A stretch of 64,000 bases of DNA from Magicicada septendecula (taxonomy: Eukaryota; Arthropoda; Insecta; Hemiptera; Cicadidae): assembly GCA_034769895.1 (NCBI GenBank), contig CM068373.1, positions 285,481,379-285,545,378 on the forward strand. Direction: 5' to 3'. Made by a program: the position numbers and the translations under genes. Shown here in pieces: positions 42,692 through 54,797 of the stretch (positions are counted from its first letter, which is position 1; the number at the start of each line of letters is the position of its first letter). The notes beneath the pieces were generated by a model. It was not told where the DNA came from. It saw only the letters and a program-made list of their open reading frames with translations, and did no database searches.

Positions 42692-45385
42692 ACTTAAACC
42701 AGGGTGTAGCCGCTACTGTTCAAGCCACGGGATGAAAGCCAATTTGTACTTAAACGGGTTTCCTCTCCTTAAAACCCCACTGTTGTATTTGTCAATTTGT
42801 TTTGTATTACTTTAATTATATAAATCTCGGAGATATTTGGAGTTGTGGAATATATGGATGTAATTAACTAATATTAACTTAACTCTTTAATAATTATCAG
42901 TGTTAGTGTGCCTAGAACTTAAACAACTTAATCGTTATTCTACAATTTCATCCAACCCTATTATACCTTGAAGAGAGATCTGTCTAAATTCGTAATTTTA
43001 CGCTCCCTCTTTGGTGTCGGATAATTCCGCTATAAGCGCTGCAGTATCGGCTCAACGAAACTTATAGGTTATTTCGATGTTTATATTAACCATTTATTCT
43101 ATACTTATTCAGTTACTTTTTGTTCCCAGTTCACTAACCATACTCCAAATAACAAGATTTGACAAATATATAAAGGTTCTTTATTTGTTTACTTGATTCA
43201 CATTAAATAAGATATGTGCTAATTAACATATGCTTGGACTATAGACTTCAGGTATCGATTGTTGATTATTTTAATCCTTTATTTATATTTGGTTATATAT
43301 TATGTTTTGATTTGTATTTAATTTATTTCAGGGTGTGAAGGTTCTTGTAACTGTGGGGAAGACTAAAAATACATAGATAAGAATGCAAGATTTACAATAT
43401 TTATGTGTTGTGTATTTAGTATGATTAATATAATATAATTTACCACACTCGAACGAAGCAAATCGTGTAGGCGGTTGATCGCTAAATTTACTGTTTTGAA
43501 TGGTTATGCAGTACGGTTTTCTGTCTTCGGTTTAATAAAAGTAATTCTTGTCCTGTCCACTTCGGAATACAGCTTCTGGATTGATTTACAGCTCGATTGA
43601 TGTTTCTTCTGCACCGCCAGGATCCAAATAAGTTCTTCCTTCGGTTGAAGCAATTAGTGTTGTTCCGTGTATTGGCAAGGTTATAATTTCTGGTGTTGTG
43701 ATTATTATGAGTTGTGTTACTGTTAATTCTTTCTATTTCTTTAATATCTCTTCAATTCCCTTCGGATATGGGACAGTCCAAGTTCCTTCTTGTAGACTTC
43801 AATTATTTACTCTCTATTATCATTTCATATTGTAGTGTTATTTTTGTTTATCTGTATTGGTAGTAGACGTAAATATTGTCATTAGAATTTTGTATTTTTA
43901 TAATAGTATCTGGTAATTTCGGATATTACAATTAAATAGATTATTCTTGGGTTTTTAATCTCATCACTTTCAGTTTATTCAAAGCAATTCTTGTCTTGTC
44001 CAAAATCAACAACTTCTTGTTCTTATTTTTCGTCCCTAGCAACATATAATAATTTCTGCCTTCCACATGTTTTGACTATATAGTGTTTCTTTCATATATT
44101 TTTTATCTATTCTTTATCAATTTGCTGTCCTATCGGGATGTAACTTTACCGATAGTTGGTTTATTACTTTATACACATATTCTACTGATTTTTTGATATG
44201 TCCGCTTTTTTTCTTTTTTATTATATTTAATCCACCTTCGATATTATATTTTACCAATCGATATTATGGCATTATGGTATTATTATAATTTGTATAAATT
44301 TTATTAAATATTATTATTAATTTAATGTTTTTCTTTTTTTTCTAGCTCTTCATAGCGTATTTATTAATTATTATTAATTGATGCACCTAATCTTTATGTT
44401 ATTAGTGTTTATATAGTATTTTTGCCTGTTAGGCCTTTTATTGTAAACTGATCTACCTGTGGTTATGTCTGTTATGCATCTATAGTCCCTTTTATATAAA
44501 TTCATACATACAATCAAATCTTAATTATTAGCACTTATATAAACAATTATTTTTCTATATCTAATAACAATTTTATCTTGATCTCTTGATCACATACAAC
44601 AGAATTCGAATTTATGAACATTGATTAACTGCCTCACACTTCATTCTACGACAGTCATTGAATAATACAACTTGTTTCATTATTTTTCATTAACTCAACA
44701 CATATTTGATATAACATCACATAAACTTTATCATAACATTTTTGTCATAAAATAATACTTCTTAACACAAAATTCTTATTTGTTATTACCATAAATTAAG
44801 TCATTGTTCATTTTTTTTTTTGCTTTTCATTAAACATATATCATTAGCTATTATTTATCTTACAGGTTCGTTTATTCTAGTCAACACTACCTTGCATCCT
44901 TATTTAACTTTGTCTATGATTATAATTGTAATTATTGGATCTCTGTTCTATTATGGGGTTAAATATCAATTTGTTTATTATTCTGTGAATCTTCTTTTAT
45001 GTAACATGAATGCTAGCATTTCTGTTGCGTTACATATGCTTCTCCTCCTAAAAAAGTTTAGTTTACCTGAATGAAGTTTAGGTCAAATAAACTTGTCTTT
45101 TTCACATGCCTTTTCTTCATTTCATGGTTAATGGTTGACGATGGGATTCTCAATGTAACTTCATTAGACTAGTATTAATACTTTTTTTTATTTAATAACA
45201 TTTCATCATTTTAATTAACATTCTTGATCATTTTATTTCTGTAAACCTTACTTGTTGGTAGTTGGCTACACTATTCACTGATACATTAGTTTTACATCTC
45301 TTCTATTTATAATTACTGTATTTTTCAATTATTCTTCTGTCAACTCACTTCTTTCTGTTTTCTTCGTCACATTCCTTTGGAAACT
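42688..45385 (-). mobile_element. Downstream (3') LTR of the minus-strand LTR1 element
   Basis: 2698 bp, the direct-repeat partner of 48837-51535, with about ten differences seen by eye (for example at 42704, 43211, 43449, 45003). On the minus strand it starts AGTTTCC and ends GTTTAAGTACAA. The top strand is T-rich. The 84-codon hydrophobic frame at 44820-45074 also occurs in the other LTR but is probably a composition artefact. Confidence 0.93.
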
Positions 45386-46684
45386 GAATTTATTCTTGCA
45401 ACTATTCTAATATTCCTTAAATATTTAATTTCCCTAACAATCCCTAACACATGCGTTGGTACAGTTCAGAGAGGCACTGTTTGGCTTCATACTCTGCTGC
45501 CCACACCACATTTTAATATAGTACTGCTGGAATTCATCTACAGTCAGCTATAAAATATAATAATAATCTCCTAATAATCTCTTTAATCATTTAATAATAA
45601 ATATTTGGGAAAAGATTTTTTCTTTGTTGCATTTATTTTTCTTCATTACTATTCTTCATATTTCGTAATTCCATTTTAATTCCTTAAACATTCGTTGATA
45701 TTGACTTTGACAGTTATCATTTGTAGTCATTTTTGTTTTCATTTTTGTTGAGATTGTAATGTTAAGTATCTTCTTCGTTTGTTTTTTTTTTTCTCTGATC
45801 ACAATATTTTCTAAATAGTTGTTGTGTGATGATCATTATAATTGTATTTTTGACTAAATACATTCCTTAGCCCCAACTATTCTTCTTCTTATCGTATTTC
45901 ACTATTTTGGCTGTTTATTTTTCAATGAATTATGTTCATAAATACTCTTTCTTTCTTGTCTTCTTTAACATTATATTGGTTACATTCAATCGTTTACTGA
46001 AATTGTTCCATCATGTGGCAATGTAGTATATATTTTAGGTCATATGATTTTTTTTTTTCTTTATTTTGCATATGTCGATTTGAGGTAATAACTTTTATCT
46101 TGGGGTTCCATTCTTCATTATTCACAATATTTCTTTATAAACATTTAATAATAATTCTCACCTTTTTCTGTAATCTTGGGTTTGTTATTCATTATTCACA
46201 CTATTTCTTTATAAACATTAATAATAATTATCGCTTTCTTCTGTAATCTTGGGGTTTGTTATTCACACTATTTCTTTATAAACATTAATAATAATTATCG
46301 CTTTCTTCGGTAATCTTGGGGTTTGTTATTCACACTATTTCTTTATAAACATTAATAATAATTATCGCTTTCTTCGGTAATCTTGGGGTTTGTTATTCAC
46401 ACTATTTCTTTATAAACATTAATAATAATTATCGCTTTCTTCTGTAATCTATTTCTTTATAAACATTAATAATAATTATCGCTTTCTTCGGTAATCTTGG
46501 GGTTTGTTATTCACACTATTTCTTTATAAACATTAATAATAATTATCGCTTTCTTCTGTAATCTGTAATAAGTTGTTCTTATTATTTTTTAGAATTTAGT
46601 GGTAGTATTCAACTCAAATTCTTTTTAAATTCCAAGTAATTTTCTTCAAGACTGGTAATAAGTTGTTCTTATTATTTTTAGAAT
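45386..46684 (-). other. LTR1 element 3' non-coding region
   Basis: Lies between the stop codon of the integrase ORF and the 3' LTR. No ORF. It holds the 67-bp array at 46128-46563 and a shorter direct repeat, gtaataagttgttcttatta, at 46565 and 46653. Confidence 0.7.
46128..46563 (-). repeat. 67-bp tandem array, about six units
   Basis: The unit, in top-strand order, is tatttctttataaacatt, aataataattatcgct, ttcttcggtaatcttgg, ggtttgttattcacac. Copies are almost identical except for the first, and one is shortened (near 46441-46455), which argues for recent amplification. Confidence 0.9.
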
Positions 46685-48745
46685 TTATTCATTATATTTC
46701 TTTATGGACTCTTGGTTGTACGTTCCTTTAATCCTTTTCGTGATAGGGTTCATTATTTCATACGTATTGTTATTATTATTTTTTGTTATTACATATGGCC
46801 CAGTATATAATAATAATTTTTTAGTTATTCCCTCTAGAGTGCTTGGTAGCTCCCTGTTTCTTATTAATAACTTCTCACCCACTTGGTACTTAATTGGTTT
46901 TGGGTTATTCTTTTCATATTTTCTTCTTTTCATTTCCGTCTTTTCTATAAGTCGGTTATAAAATTTAACTGTTTCAAATTGATATTCTGGATTATTTGGA
47001 AAGTTTATAATATCCTGGATTTCTCTAGGTGGAAGTCTTTCAAACATAACAGTATAAGGGGTATTTTCAATGGATTGATGGTAAGATATTTTTAAAAACT
47101 CTTCGGTTAGTGACAAGTATTCATACCATCTTCTCTGTTGGTCATGACAGTAAGTTCGGAGTATTCTGCCAACTTCCCTCAGTACACGTTCTGCCGGATT
47201 ACTGCTGGGGTGGTATACTGAAGTCTTATATGTTCTAATGTTGTGTTTTAACAGGTTATTTCTCCATTTATAGCCCTTAAATTGCGTACCATGATCGGTG
47301 ATAATAGATGACGGTTTACCAACCTCTGCTATGTAACGTCCGATGACTATTTCTAGAATTTTCTTGGTAGTTGCTCTGCTAATAGCATAAAGTTTAGTGT
47401 ATTTGGAAAAATGATCAAAAATAATTATTATGAATTTGTATCTGTGATTTCCTCCACTGCGTGGGAAGGGCCCACATATATCTAGGAATATCTTCTCCAG
47501 CTTATGTTTGGATGTTATCGGGATCATGACTCCCTCCTTCTTCTCATTATTATGTTTAACCATCTGGCAGATATGACATGCCTGTATAGATTTTTGTACC
47601 TTTCTGGTCAAATTTTTGATGTACATTTGTTCTTCTAGGGCTTTGACGATTTTCATGGCTCCCATGTGTCCATATCGTTCATGGTAATCCAATATTAATT
47701 TGTTTTCCACAGCGGTGGGAATTACTAGTTTCCAGTTTATTTGTTTAGGAGTAACCTTAATGAATAATCGGTCATCATGTATACAGTAATATTTAGTAAT
47801 AACTTCATCAGCATTTTGTATCTTCTGGCGTATGTTTATTAATTTGGGATCCAATTTTTGGTGTTGACTAATTTCATTGATAATAATCTCCAGATCCTTC
47901 CGACTCTTAATGACATGGTACACCTTCGCAATCTCTTCCTTATTCTCTTCCCGTACCTGATGTACTTCGTTTTTAATTGAATCATATTTTCCGACAGTTT
48001 CCTGTTGGATTTCTTCGACCAATGTTTTATTCTCAATTTTTGTGTCATTAATTTTATTCTGTAATTCTTCACGAATCTGTACTATTGTTTCGTTAGTTTT
48101 TTCTAACACTTTATTTGTTTTGGCTATTTCTAATTTTCTTTCCTCATTATTTTGGCCCACCTTCTGGTTAACTGTCACATGGAGATTCTCAATTTTTTCA
48201 TTAATCTGCCTTAAATTCTCTTCATGTATTTGTAGGATGTCTTCCTTCATTTGTTTTACACCCTCATCATTCCTATCTAACCTTTCGTGAATTTGGTTTA
48301 ACCTTTCGTTCATTTGTCTTGAGGTTTCTTTAGTTTCCTCATTTGTTTTATCTAATTTTTCCTTAATTTCCTCATTTGTTCTCCTTGAATTTTCCTCCTG
48401 TTTCCTAAAATTCTCCTTGTTTTCCTCATTTATTTTATCTAATTTTTCCTCCTGTTTCTTAAAATTCTCCTTGGTGAGTCTGCTATCTTCCTTAATACTA
48501 CTCATGAACTCCATTAATTTTTCCCAATTTAGTCCTTCTCTAGCTCCCGCTTTACCTATTTGGTCCCCTTGTGTCTCTTCTTCGATTACTTCCTTTTCCT
48601 TGTCCTCACTTATTTCAGTTTCCGTTATTTCGTCTATCTGTTGTTCCATTTCACTATCTGTTATTAGTTCTATTTCCTGTTCTTGTTCATCTATTTCCTT
48701 CTCCGTTTCTCCTGCCCTAATCCTTGATCTACCTCTGGTATGCAT
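46685..48745 (-). CDS. Coiled-coil gag-like/integrase fusion of the LTR1 element
   Basis: 686 residues, uninterrupted. Residues 1-75 are acidic. About 75-285 are a long coiled coil built of repeated EN(F/S)(K/R)..(E)E(K/E)LDK(I/T)NEE-like units. About 285-350 resemble the linker before a Gypsy integrase. The integrase has an HHCC zinc finger (H at YHERYGHMG, then CHICQMVKH), and a core with FLDICGPFPRSG, FDHFSKYTK, SSIITDHGTQFKG and SVYHPSSNPAERVLREVGR, giving the D..D..E triad, followed by a C-terminal domain. Protease, reverse transcriptase and RNase H are absent. The ATG at 48745 is 91 bp downstream of the LTR. It may supply integrase or bind the element's RNA, but cDNA synthesis needs another element. 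Confidence 0.88.
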   Translation of the reverse strand: MHTRGRSRIRAGETEKEIDEQEQEIELITDSEMEQQIDEITETEISEDKEKEVIEEETQGDQIGKAGAREGLNWEKLMEFMSSIKEDSRLTKENFKKQEEKLDKINEENKENFRKQEENSRRTNEEIKEKLDKTNEETKETSRQMNERLNQIHERLDRNDEGVKQMKEDILQIHEENLRQINEKIENLHVTVNQKVGQNNEERKLEIAKTNKVLEKTNETIVQIREELQNKINDTKIENKTLVEEIQQETVGKYDSIKNEVHQVREENKEEIAKVYHVIKSRKDLEIIINEISQHQKLDPKLINIRQKIQNADEVITKYYCIHDDRLFIKVTPKQINWKLVIPTAVENKLILDYHERYGHMGAMKIVKALEEQMYIKNLTRKVQKSIQACHICQMVKHNNEKKEGVMIPITSKHKLEKIFLDICGPFPRSGGNHRYKFIIIIFDHFSKYTKLYAISRATTKKILEIVIGRYIAEVGKPSSIITDHGTQFKGYKWRNNLLKHNIRTYKTSVYHPSSNPAERVLREVGRILRTYCHDQQRRWYEYLSLTEEFLKISYHQSIENTPYTVMFERLPPREIQDIINFPNNPEYQFETVKFYNRLIEKTEMKRRKYEKNNPKPIKYQVGEKLLIRNRELPSTLEGITKKLLLYTGPYVITKNNNNNTYEIMNPITKRIKGTYNQESIKKYNE

Positions 48746-48816
48746 GTTTACTCTCCCACAGTTGCCTGCTCTGGTTAAGTAATGTTATTATACTTATAGT
48801 TACTTAACTTAAGCCC

Positions 48817-48834
48817 TACACAAGTTGAGCGCCA
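48817..48834 (-). promoter_or_regulatory. LTR1 element primer-binding site
   Basis: On the minus strand TGGCGCTCAACTTGTGTA, two or three bases after the LTR end. It resembles the tRNA-Lys type site (TGGCGCCCAAC) used by many Gypsy elements, with one mismatch in the first eleven bases. Confidence 0.7.
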
Positions 48835-48836
48835 AT

Positions 48837-51535
48837 TTGTACTTAAACCGGGGTGTAGCCGCTACTGTTCAAGCCACGGGATGAAAGCCAATTTGTACTT
48901 AAACGGGTTTCCTCTCCTTAAAACCCCACTGTTGTATTTGTCAATTTGTTTTGTATTACTTTAATTATATAAATCTCGGAGATATTTGGAGTTGTGGAAT
49001 ATATGGATGTAATTAACTAATATTAACTTAACTCTTTAATAATTATCAGTGTTAGTGTGCCTAGAACTTAAACAACTTAATCGTTATTCTACAATTTCAT
49101 CCAACCCTATTATACCTTGAAGAGAGATCTGTCTAAATTCGTAATTTTACGCTCCCTCTTTGGTGTCGGATAATTCCGCTATAAGCGCTGCAGTATCGGC
49201 TCAACGAAACTTATAGGTTATTTCGATGTTTATATTAACCATTTATTCTATACTTATTCAGTTACTTTTTGTTCCCAGTTCACTAACCATACTCCAAATA
49301 ACAAGATTTGACAAATATATAAAGGTTCTTTATTTGTTTACTTGATTCACATTAAATAATATATGTGCTAATTAACATATGCTTGGACTATAGACTTCAG
49401 GTATCGATTGTTGATTATTTTAATCCTTTATTTATATTTGGTTATATATTATGTTTTGATTTGTATTTAATTTATTTCAGGGTGTGAAGGTTCTTGTAAC
49501 TGTGGGGAAGACTAAAAATACATAGATAAGAATGCAAGATTTACAATATTTATGTGTTGTGTATTTAGTATGATTAATATAATATAATTTACCAGACTCG
49601 AACGAAGCAAATCGTGTAGGCGGTTGATCGCTAAATTTACTGTTTTGAATGGTTATGCAGTACGGTTTTCTGTCTTCGGTTTAATAAAAGTAATTCTTGT
49701 CCTGTCCACTTCGGAATACAGCTTCTGGATTGATTTACAGCTCGATTGATGTTTCTTCTGCACCGCCAGGATCCAAATAAGTTCTTCCTTCGGTTGAAGC
49801 AATTAGTGTTGTTCCGTGTATTGGCAAGGTTATAATTTCTGGTGTTGTGATTATTATGAGTTGTGTTACTGTTAATTCTTTCTATTTCTTTAATATCTCT
49901 TCAATTCCCTTCGGATATGGGACAGTCCAAGTTCTTTCTTGTAGACTTCAATTATTTACTCTCTATTATCATTTCATATTGTAGTGTTATTTTTGTTTAT
50001 CTGTATTGGTAGTAGACGTAAATATTGTCATTAGAATTTTGTATTTTTATAATAGTATCTGGTAATTTCGGATATTACAATTAAATAGATTATTCTTGGG
50101 TTTTTAATCTCATCACTTTCAGTTTATTCAAAGCAATTCTTGTCTTGTCCAAAATCAACAACTTCTTGTTCTTATTTTTCGTCCCTAGCAACATATAATA
50201 ATTTCTGCCTTCCACATGTTTTGACTATATAGTGTTTCTTTCATATATTTTTTATCTATTCTTTATCAATTTGCTGTCCTATCGGGATGTAACTTTACCG
50301 ATAGTTGGTTTATTACTTTATACACATATTCTACTGATTTTTTGATATGTCCGCTTTTTTTCTTTTTTATTATATTTAATCCACCTTCGATATTATATTT
50401 TACCAATCGATATTATGGCATTATGGTATTATTATAATTTGTATAAATTTTATTAAATATTATTATTAATTTAATGTTTTTCTTTTTTTTCTAGCTCTTC
50501 ATAGCGTATTTATTAATTATTATTAATTGATGCACCTAATCTTTATGTTATTAGTGTTTATATAGTATTTTTGCCTGTTAGGCCTTTTATTGTAAACTGA
50601 TCTACCTGTGGTTATGTCTGTTATGCATCTATAGTCCCTTTTATATAAATTCATACATACAATCAAATCTTAATTATTAGCACTTATATAAACAATTATT
50701 TTTCTATATCTAATAACAATTTTATCTTGATCTCTTGATCACATACAACAGAATTCGAATTTATGAACATTGATTAACTGCCTCACACTTCATTCTACGA
50801 CAGTCATTGAATAATACAACTTGTTTCATTATTTTTCATTAACTCAACACATATTTGATATAACATCACATAAACTTTATCATAACATTTTTGTCATAAA
50901 ATAATACTTCTTAACACAAAATTCTTATTTGTTATTACCATAAATTAAGTCATTGTTCATTTTTTTTTTTTGCTTTTCATTAAACATATATCATTAGCTA
51001 TTATTTATCTTACAGGTTCGTTTATTCTAGTCAACACTACCTTGCATCCTTATTTAATTTTGTCTATGATTATAATTGTAATTATTGGATCTCTGTTCTA
51101 TTATGGGGTTAAATATCAATTTGTTTATTATTCTGTGAATCTTCTTTTATGTAAAATGAATGCTAGCATTTCTGTTGCGTTACATATGCTTCCCCTCCTA
51201 AAAAAGTTTAGTTTACCTGAATGAAGTTTAGGTCAAATAAACTTGTCTTTTTCACATGCCTTTTCTTCATTTCATGGTTAATGGTTGACGATGGGATTCT
51301 CAATGTAACTTCATTAGACTAGTATTAATACTTTTTTTTATTTAATAACATTTCATCATTTTAATTAACTTTCTTGATCATTTTATTTCTGTAAACCTTA
51401 CTTGTTGGTAGTTGGCTACACTATTCACTGATACATTAGTTTTACATCTCTTCCATTTATAATTACTGTATTTTTCAATTATTCTTCTGTCAACTCACTT
51501 CTTTCTGTTTTCTTCGTCACATTCCTTTGGAAACT
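48837..51535 (-). mobile_element. Upstream (5') LTR of the LTR1 element
   Basis: 2699 bp, over 99% identical by eye to 42688-45385. At its PBS-proximal end the boundary motif gccaatttgtacttaaac occurs twice, at 48831 and 48887, 56 bp apart. I could not define a convincing target-site duplication; the left flank is an (AT)n tract. Confidence 0.93.
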
Positions 51536-51989
51536 TATTATATTCCTCTTAAAACATGGAACCATACATGACTTCCATGTTTTAAGGTTTATATTTAAAA
51601 TCATTTTCAAAATGAAATATTTCATATTTCCATAGAAACTACTTCTTTCTTCAGCCTTAAACACAGTATTGTGGTCACTAACATATACCATCTCACGTTA
51701 GCGCACTCGATTTTCACTGATGATGGCAGCTGATGGCACTGCGAAACATCTGGTTTTGCAGAAAACATTGGACCAAGGCCAAACAGCCCAGAAAGGGATT
51801 TTAACAACAAACTACTTTTTTGTTGCCGATAACGTAGTAGACATATAAAAAATTATCCCCTCCCCCTTCAACTATCATTTTCATTTAAAGAAAATTACCC
51901 CCTCCCCTTTCAACTACCCGTTTTATTTATAGATATTTCATCCACCTTTTTGCAGTACTTTACTCTTGTTAAAACATAAAATGTTGCAG
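51536..51989. repeat. Family F remnant and C-rich repeat
   Basis: 51640-51812 is a family F arm: gtggtcactaacatataccatctcacgttagcg, a hammerhead-like core, then ggaccaaggccaaacagccc..attttaac. 51850-51985 has direct repeats of accccctccccttcaacta. No gene. Confidence 0.65.
51718..51750 (+). ncRNA. Hammerhead-like core in family F remnant
   Basis: CTGATGA (51718-51724) followed by GGCAG..CACTGC and GAAAC (51743-51747), matching the layout at 34511 with a one-base shortening of stem II. Confidence 0.4.
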
Positions 51990-52262
51990 ATAAACTACCC
52001 CTTCCCCTTAACCGATCTTCTCCAAAATCAATAGGCCTTGACAACTCAGGCACATGTGCAAAAATTTACTTGATTATGTTTAAATTTGCGCCAGTTATTG
52101 TTCGCCATAGAAAAAATTCTACACACAGACAGGCACTTTCCCAAAAATTACTTTTCTTCATGTTTTGAGGGTAGCACAATCAGAATCAGTCTTAATCTTG
52201 AACACAATTTTTTTTGCAATCACCATACTTCCATTTCCTTATGGATCATGGAAGTAAAAAAC
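51990..52262 (-). repeat. Dispersed repeat Y, copy 2 (inverted)
   Basis: Reverse complement of 3430-3715, diverged, with the same block order. It lacks the TG microsatellite of copy 1. Confidence 0.7.
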
Positions 52263-52450
52263 AGAATGTAAAATTTGTTTTATGAAACAAACATAACACT
52301 AAGTGAGTCATAATAATAATTTTTGTAAGTACAAGATACCACAACTAAAGATATACAGAATTACAGAATGTGGTGTGATGACATAGATATTATCACAACC
52401 TCAAAGCAGTTTTTTTAAAGGTTAAAAACCTATATATACAAAAAATACAT

Positions 52451-52703
52451 AAATATCACTATAATATTGACGACTCGGAACACTAAGTTTTTTATAAGTA
52501 AAAACGTAAAGTTTTACCTTACAGCCTAAACCGGCTTTCACCTATAGAAGGCTTCATCAGAGGCTGTCGTTAGTAGCGCTGTTCATCTTGTTGTTGGCGA
52601 CGAGATAGTGTTTCGAAAGATCGAAGCTGTGTGTGTGTGTGTGTGTGGTGAGATGTGTTCGAATAATGCGTGCGATTTGAATTGTGTCTGTTCGTTTAGG
52701 ATG
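52451..52703 (-). mobile_element. 5'-truncated Penelope-like fragment
   Basis: Matches the left arm of 31814-32390 (outer 250 bp), including the end of the GIY-YIG ORF and the hammerhead-like motif (CTGATGA 52554-52560, GAAA 52536-52539 on the minus strand). A (TG)n run at 52628-52646 is longer than in the palindrome. It is joined at 52704 to tttagtgatatttagttaagtaacgg, the same flank as at 32970-33010, so the two loci share more than the element. Confidence 0.85.
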
Positions 52704-52919
52704 TTTAGTGATATTTAGTTAAGTAACGGACACGTCATGGACAACGAAATCCAAGAAAAAAATACATATAATCACACCAACGATATTGCGTGTGTTCTCA
52801 CGTTTGGGGGTTTTTATGTATATTTTTTGTGTTTATATTTATATTTATTGTTATGTGTGTAAAATTGTATATAAAGTTGTTTTTAATATTTTAATAATTG
52901 ACAAACTTAAGGGATATTC

Positions 52920-52946
52920 CTGATGATGGGACATATGTCCTGAAAT
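52920..52946 (+). ncRNA. Hammerhead-like core
   Basis: CTGATGA (52920-52926), a self-complementary GGACATATGTCC stem region, and GAAAT (52942-52946). It lies in otherwise unrecognised AT-rich DNA downstream of the Penelope fragment. Stems I and III were not verified. Confidence 0.4.
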
Positions 52947-52949
52947 GTG

Positions 52950-54745
52950 TAGAATTTACATAAAGGATAAAGGCCACCAGACAAGAAAAAGGTAAAACTA
53001 TTTTACTATTTATCTACATTGTAACATTACATAACCCATGCTCAGTACTGATAAGAAATAAAGAAGTATTTGTATAATAATAAGAATAAAAAGTCAGTAG
53101 GTACCCATTCCAAAAGTCAGAAATGAGGGATTAAGTATTATGCTATGAAAACATTTGTACCATAAAACACTGTAGCAATTAAAAACAATGTACTAAGTGT
53201 TACCATAAAAGTGCGGTGTGTACAAAGTGCAACATAGTATGATATGTGTAAATGTTAAAAACTGAAAAAGACATCAATCACAAATAAGTGAAGATGCAGT
53301 ACTATAGTAATAAACTATAAGTTTAATAATAAGTTGTTGTAGTTTTGTGTTGTTAGGACACAAAGGCAATATCAATGTAATTAAAATATTATTTTGTTTA
53401 TGTTTCAAGGATCCAGGGTTATATAAGAAATTAATAATTACTAATTAAAATAAAGTAAAGAGATGGTAGAAAATGAAAATAGTGCCCAGAGTAATAATAC
53501 ATTTACAGAAGTATAAGTTAGAAATAAACCAAGTTAACAAACCATTAAATTGTAAAATACAAGTATCTAAGTTTATGTAATTAAATGAAGAAAAACATTA
53601 TATAAATTCATTTTAATTATAGTTAAGAGTTATCAAGGAGTATTTTCCCTAAAAATAGGGAAGAACAAAAAATAATTAATACTAGCCCATTTACTAAAAC
53701 TGTACCTAGGTTAGCCAATAAAAAAATCATCAATTTCTTGGTTACTAAGAGTAACTAATCAACAAGAATGGTTAATTATTAAATTGGATTTGAAGTGAGT
53801 AGATGACCAAAAAATATGTCCAGCAAATTTTAAAAATTAAGTAACTACAATTCGGAAAGAACCACACCATAAATTTATGAAACGATTCAGCACAAGCCAC
53901 TACATATGAGACATCCGTTGAACAACCATAATTGATGCCAGAATATCGAAGAACATAGAAAATCTCATCTAACCATATTGGTCTGAAAATTTTTAATAGT
54001 CACTTCTTGGGTGAGATCGCCTACCTTAATAAACTAAAAAATTACACATCACCAACAAGTAACGAACACTAAAAACAATACAACATCTTCTAATTAATAA
54101 GAAAAACTTAGTGTGAACATTATAAACTTTATTTATTTAACCAAAAAACAGAAAAAATGTTGTTTCATTAGAAATCTACGGCAACCATCTTTATTTTCTT
54201 GTCTTCTGTATGAATACGTAGTCTGCGCTCTGGCATTTAAAAAACGAACTTGTTGAATCAAACTTTAAGAAAACAAATTTTAATTATTGTAAAGTATGAT
54301 ACGAATTACTAACATTTCTGACTTTCTTATAGTTCAAAGCACCCTCAAATAACCCTGAGATAAATAATTAATTAATTTTTTTCTAATAACTGTAATTGAA
54401 TACTTCTGCTGTGTTATATAAAAAAACAAACTTATATCGAAAAATGTTGTGATTTCGAAAAATAATCGATTGTAAAACTATGAACTGGAGGTAATAATAT
54501 CCAGAAAAAAAATCAGATTCAATCAATAAATACCTTTCAAATAGGTAATTGACAGTATATTATTTCTGGTAGATAGCAGTTTTGTTACAGGAAACAAGGG
54601 AATAGCAGAGAAGAGTAAGAAAATTAGCTCCGACATCAGAAATTATGAAGTACTACGAATAACATAACCTGTAATTGGTTTGCAAATAGAAAACAGCTGA
54701 TGCAACGCGCGTAAAAACAAACGATCAAATCGCCCTCAAAGGGAG

Positions 54746-54797
<52 letters not shown>

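Noticed and set aside
44820-45074. 84-residue hydrophobic ORF present in both LTR1 LTRs (also 50970-51224)
   Set aside because: The LTRs are nearly identical, so its presence in both is not independent evidence. T-rich DNA gives Phe/Leu/Ile-rich frames by chance, and no homology or signal is evident.
42600-51600. Attempt to define a target-site duplication for the LTR1 element
   Set aside because: The left flank is an (AT)n microsatellite and the right flank is tattatat; any 4-5 bp AT match would be uninformative.
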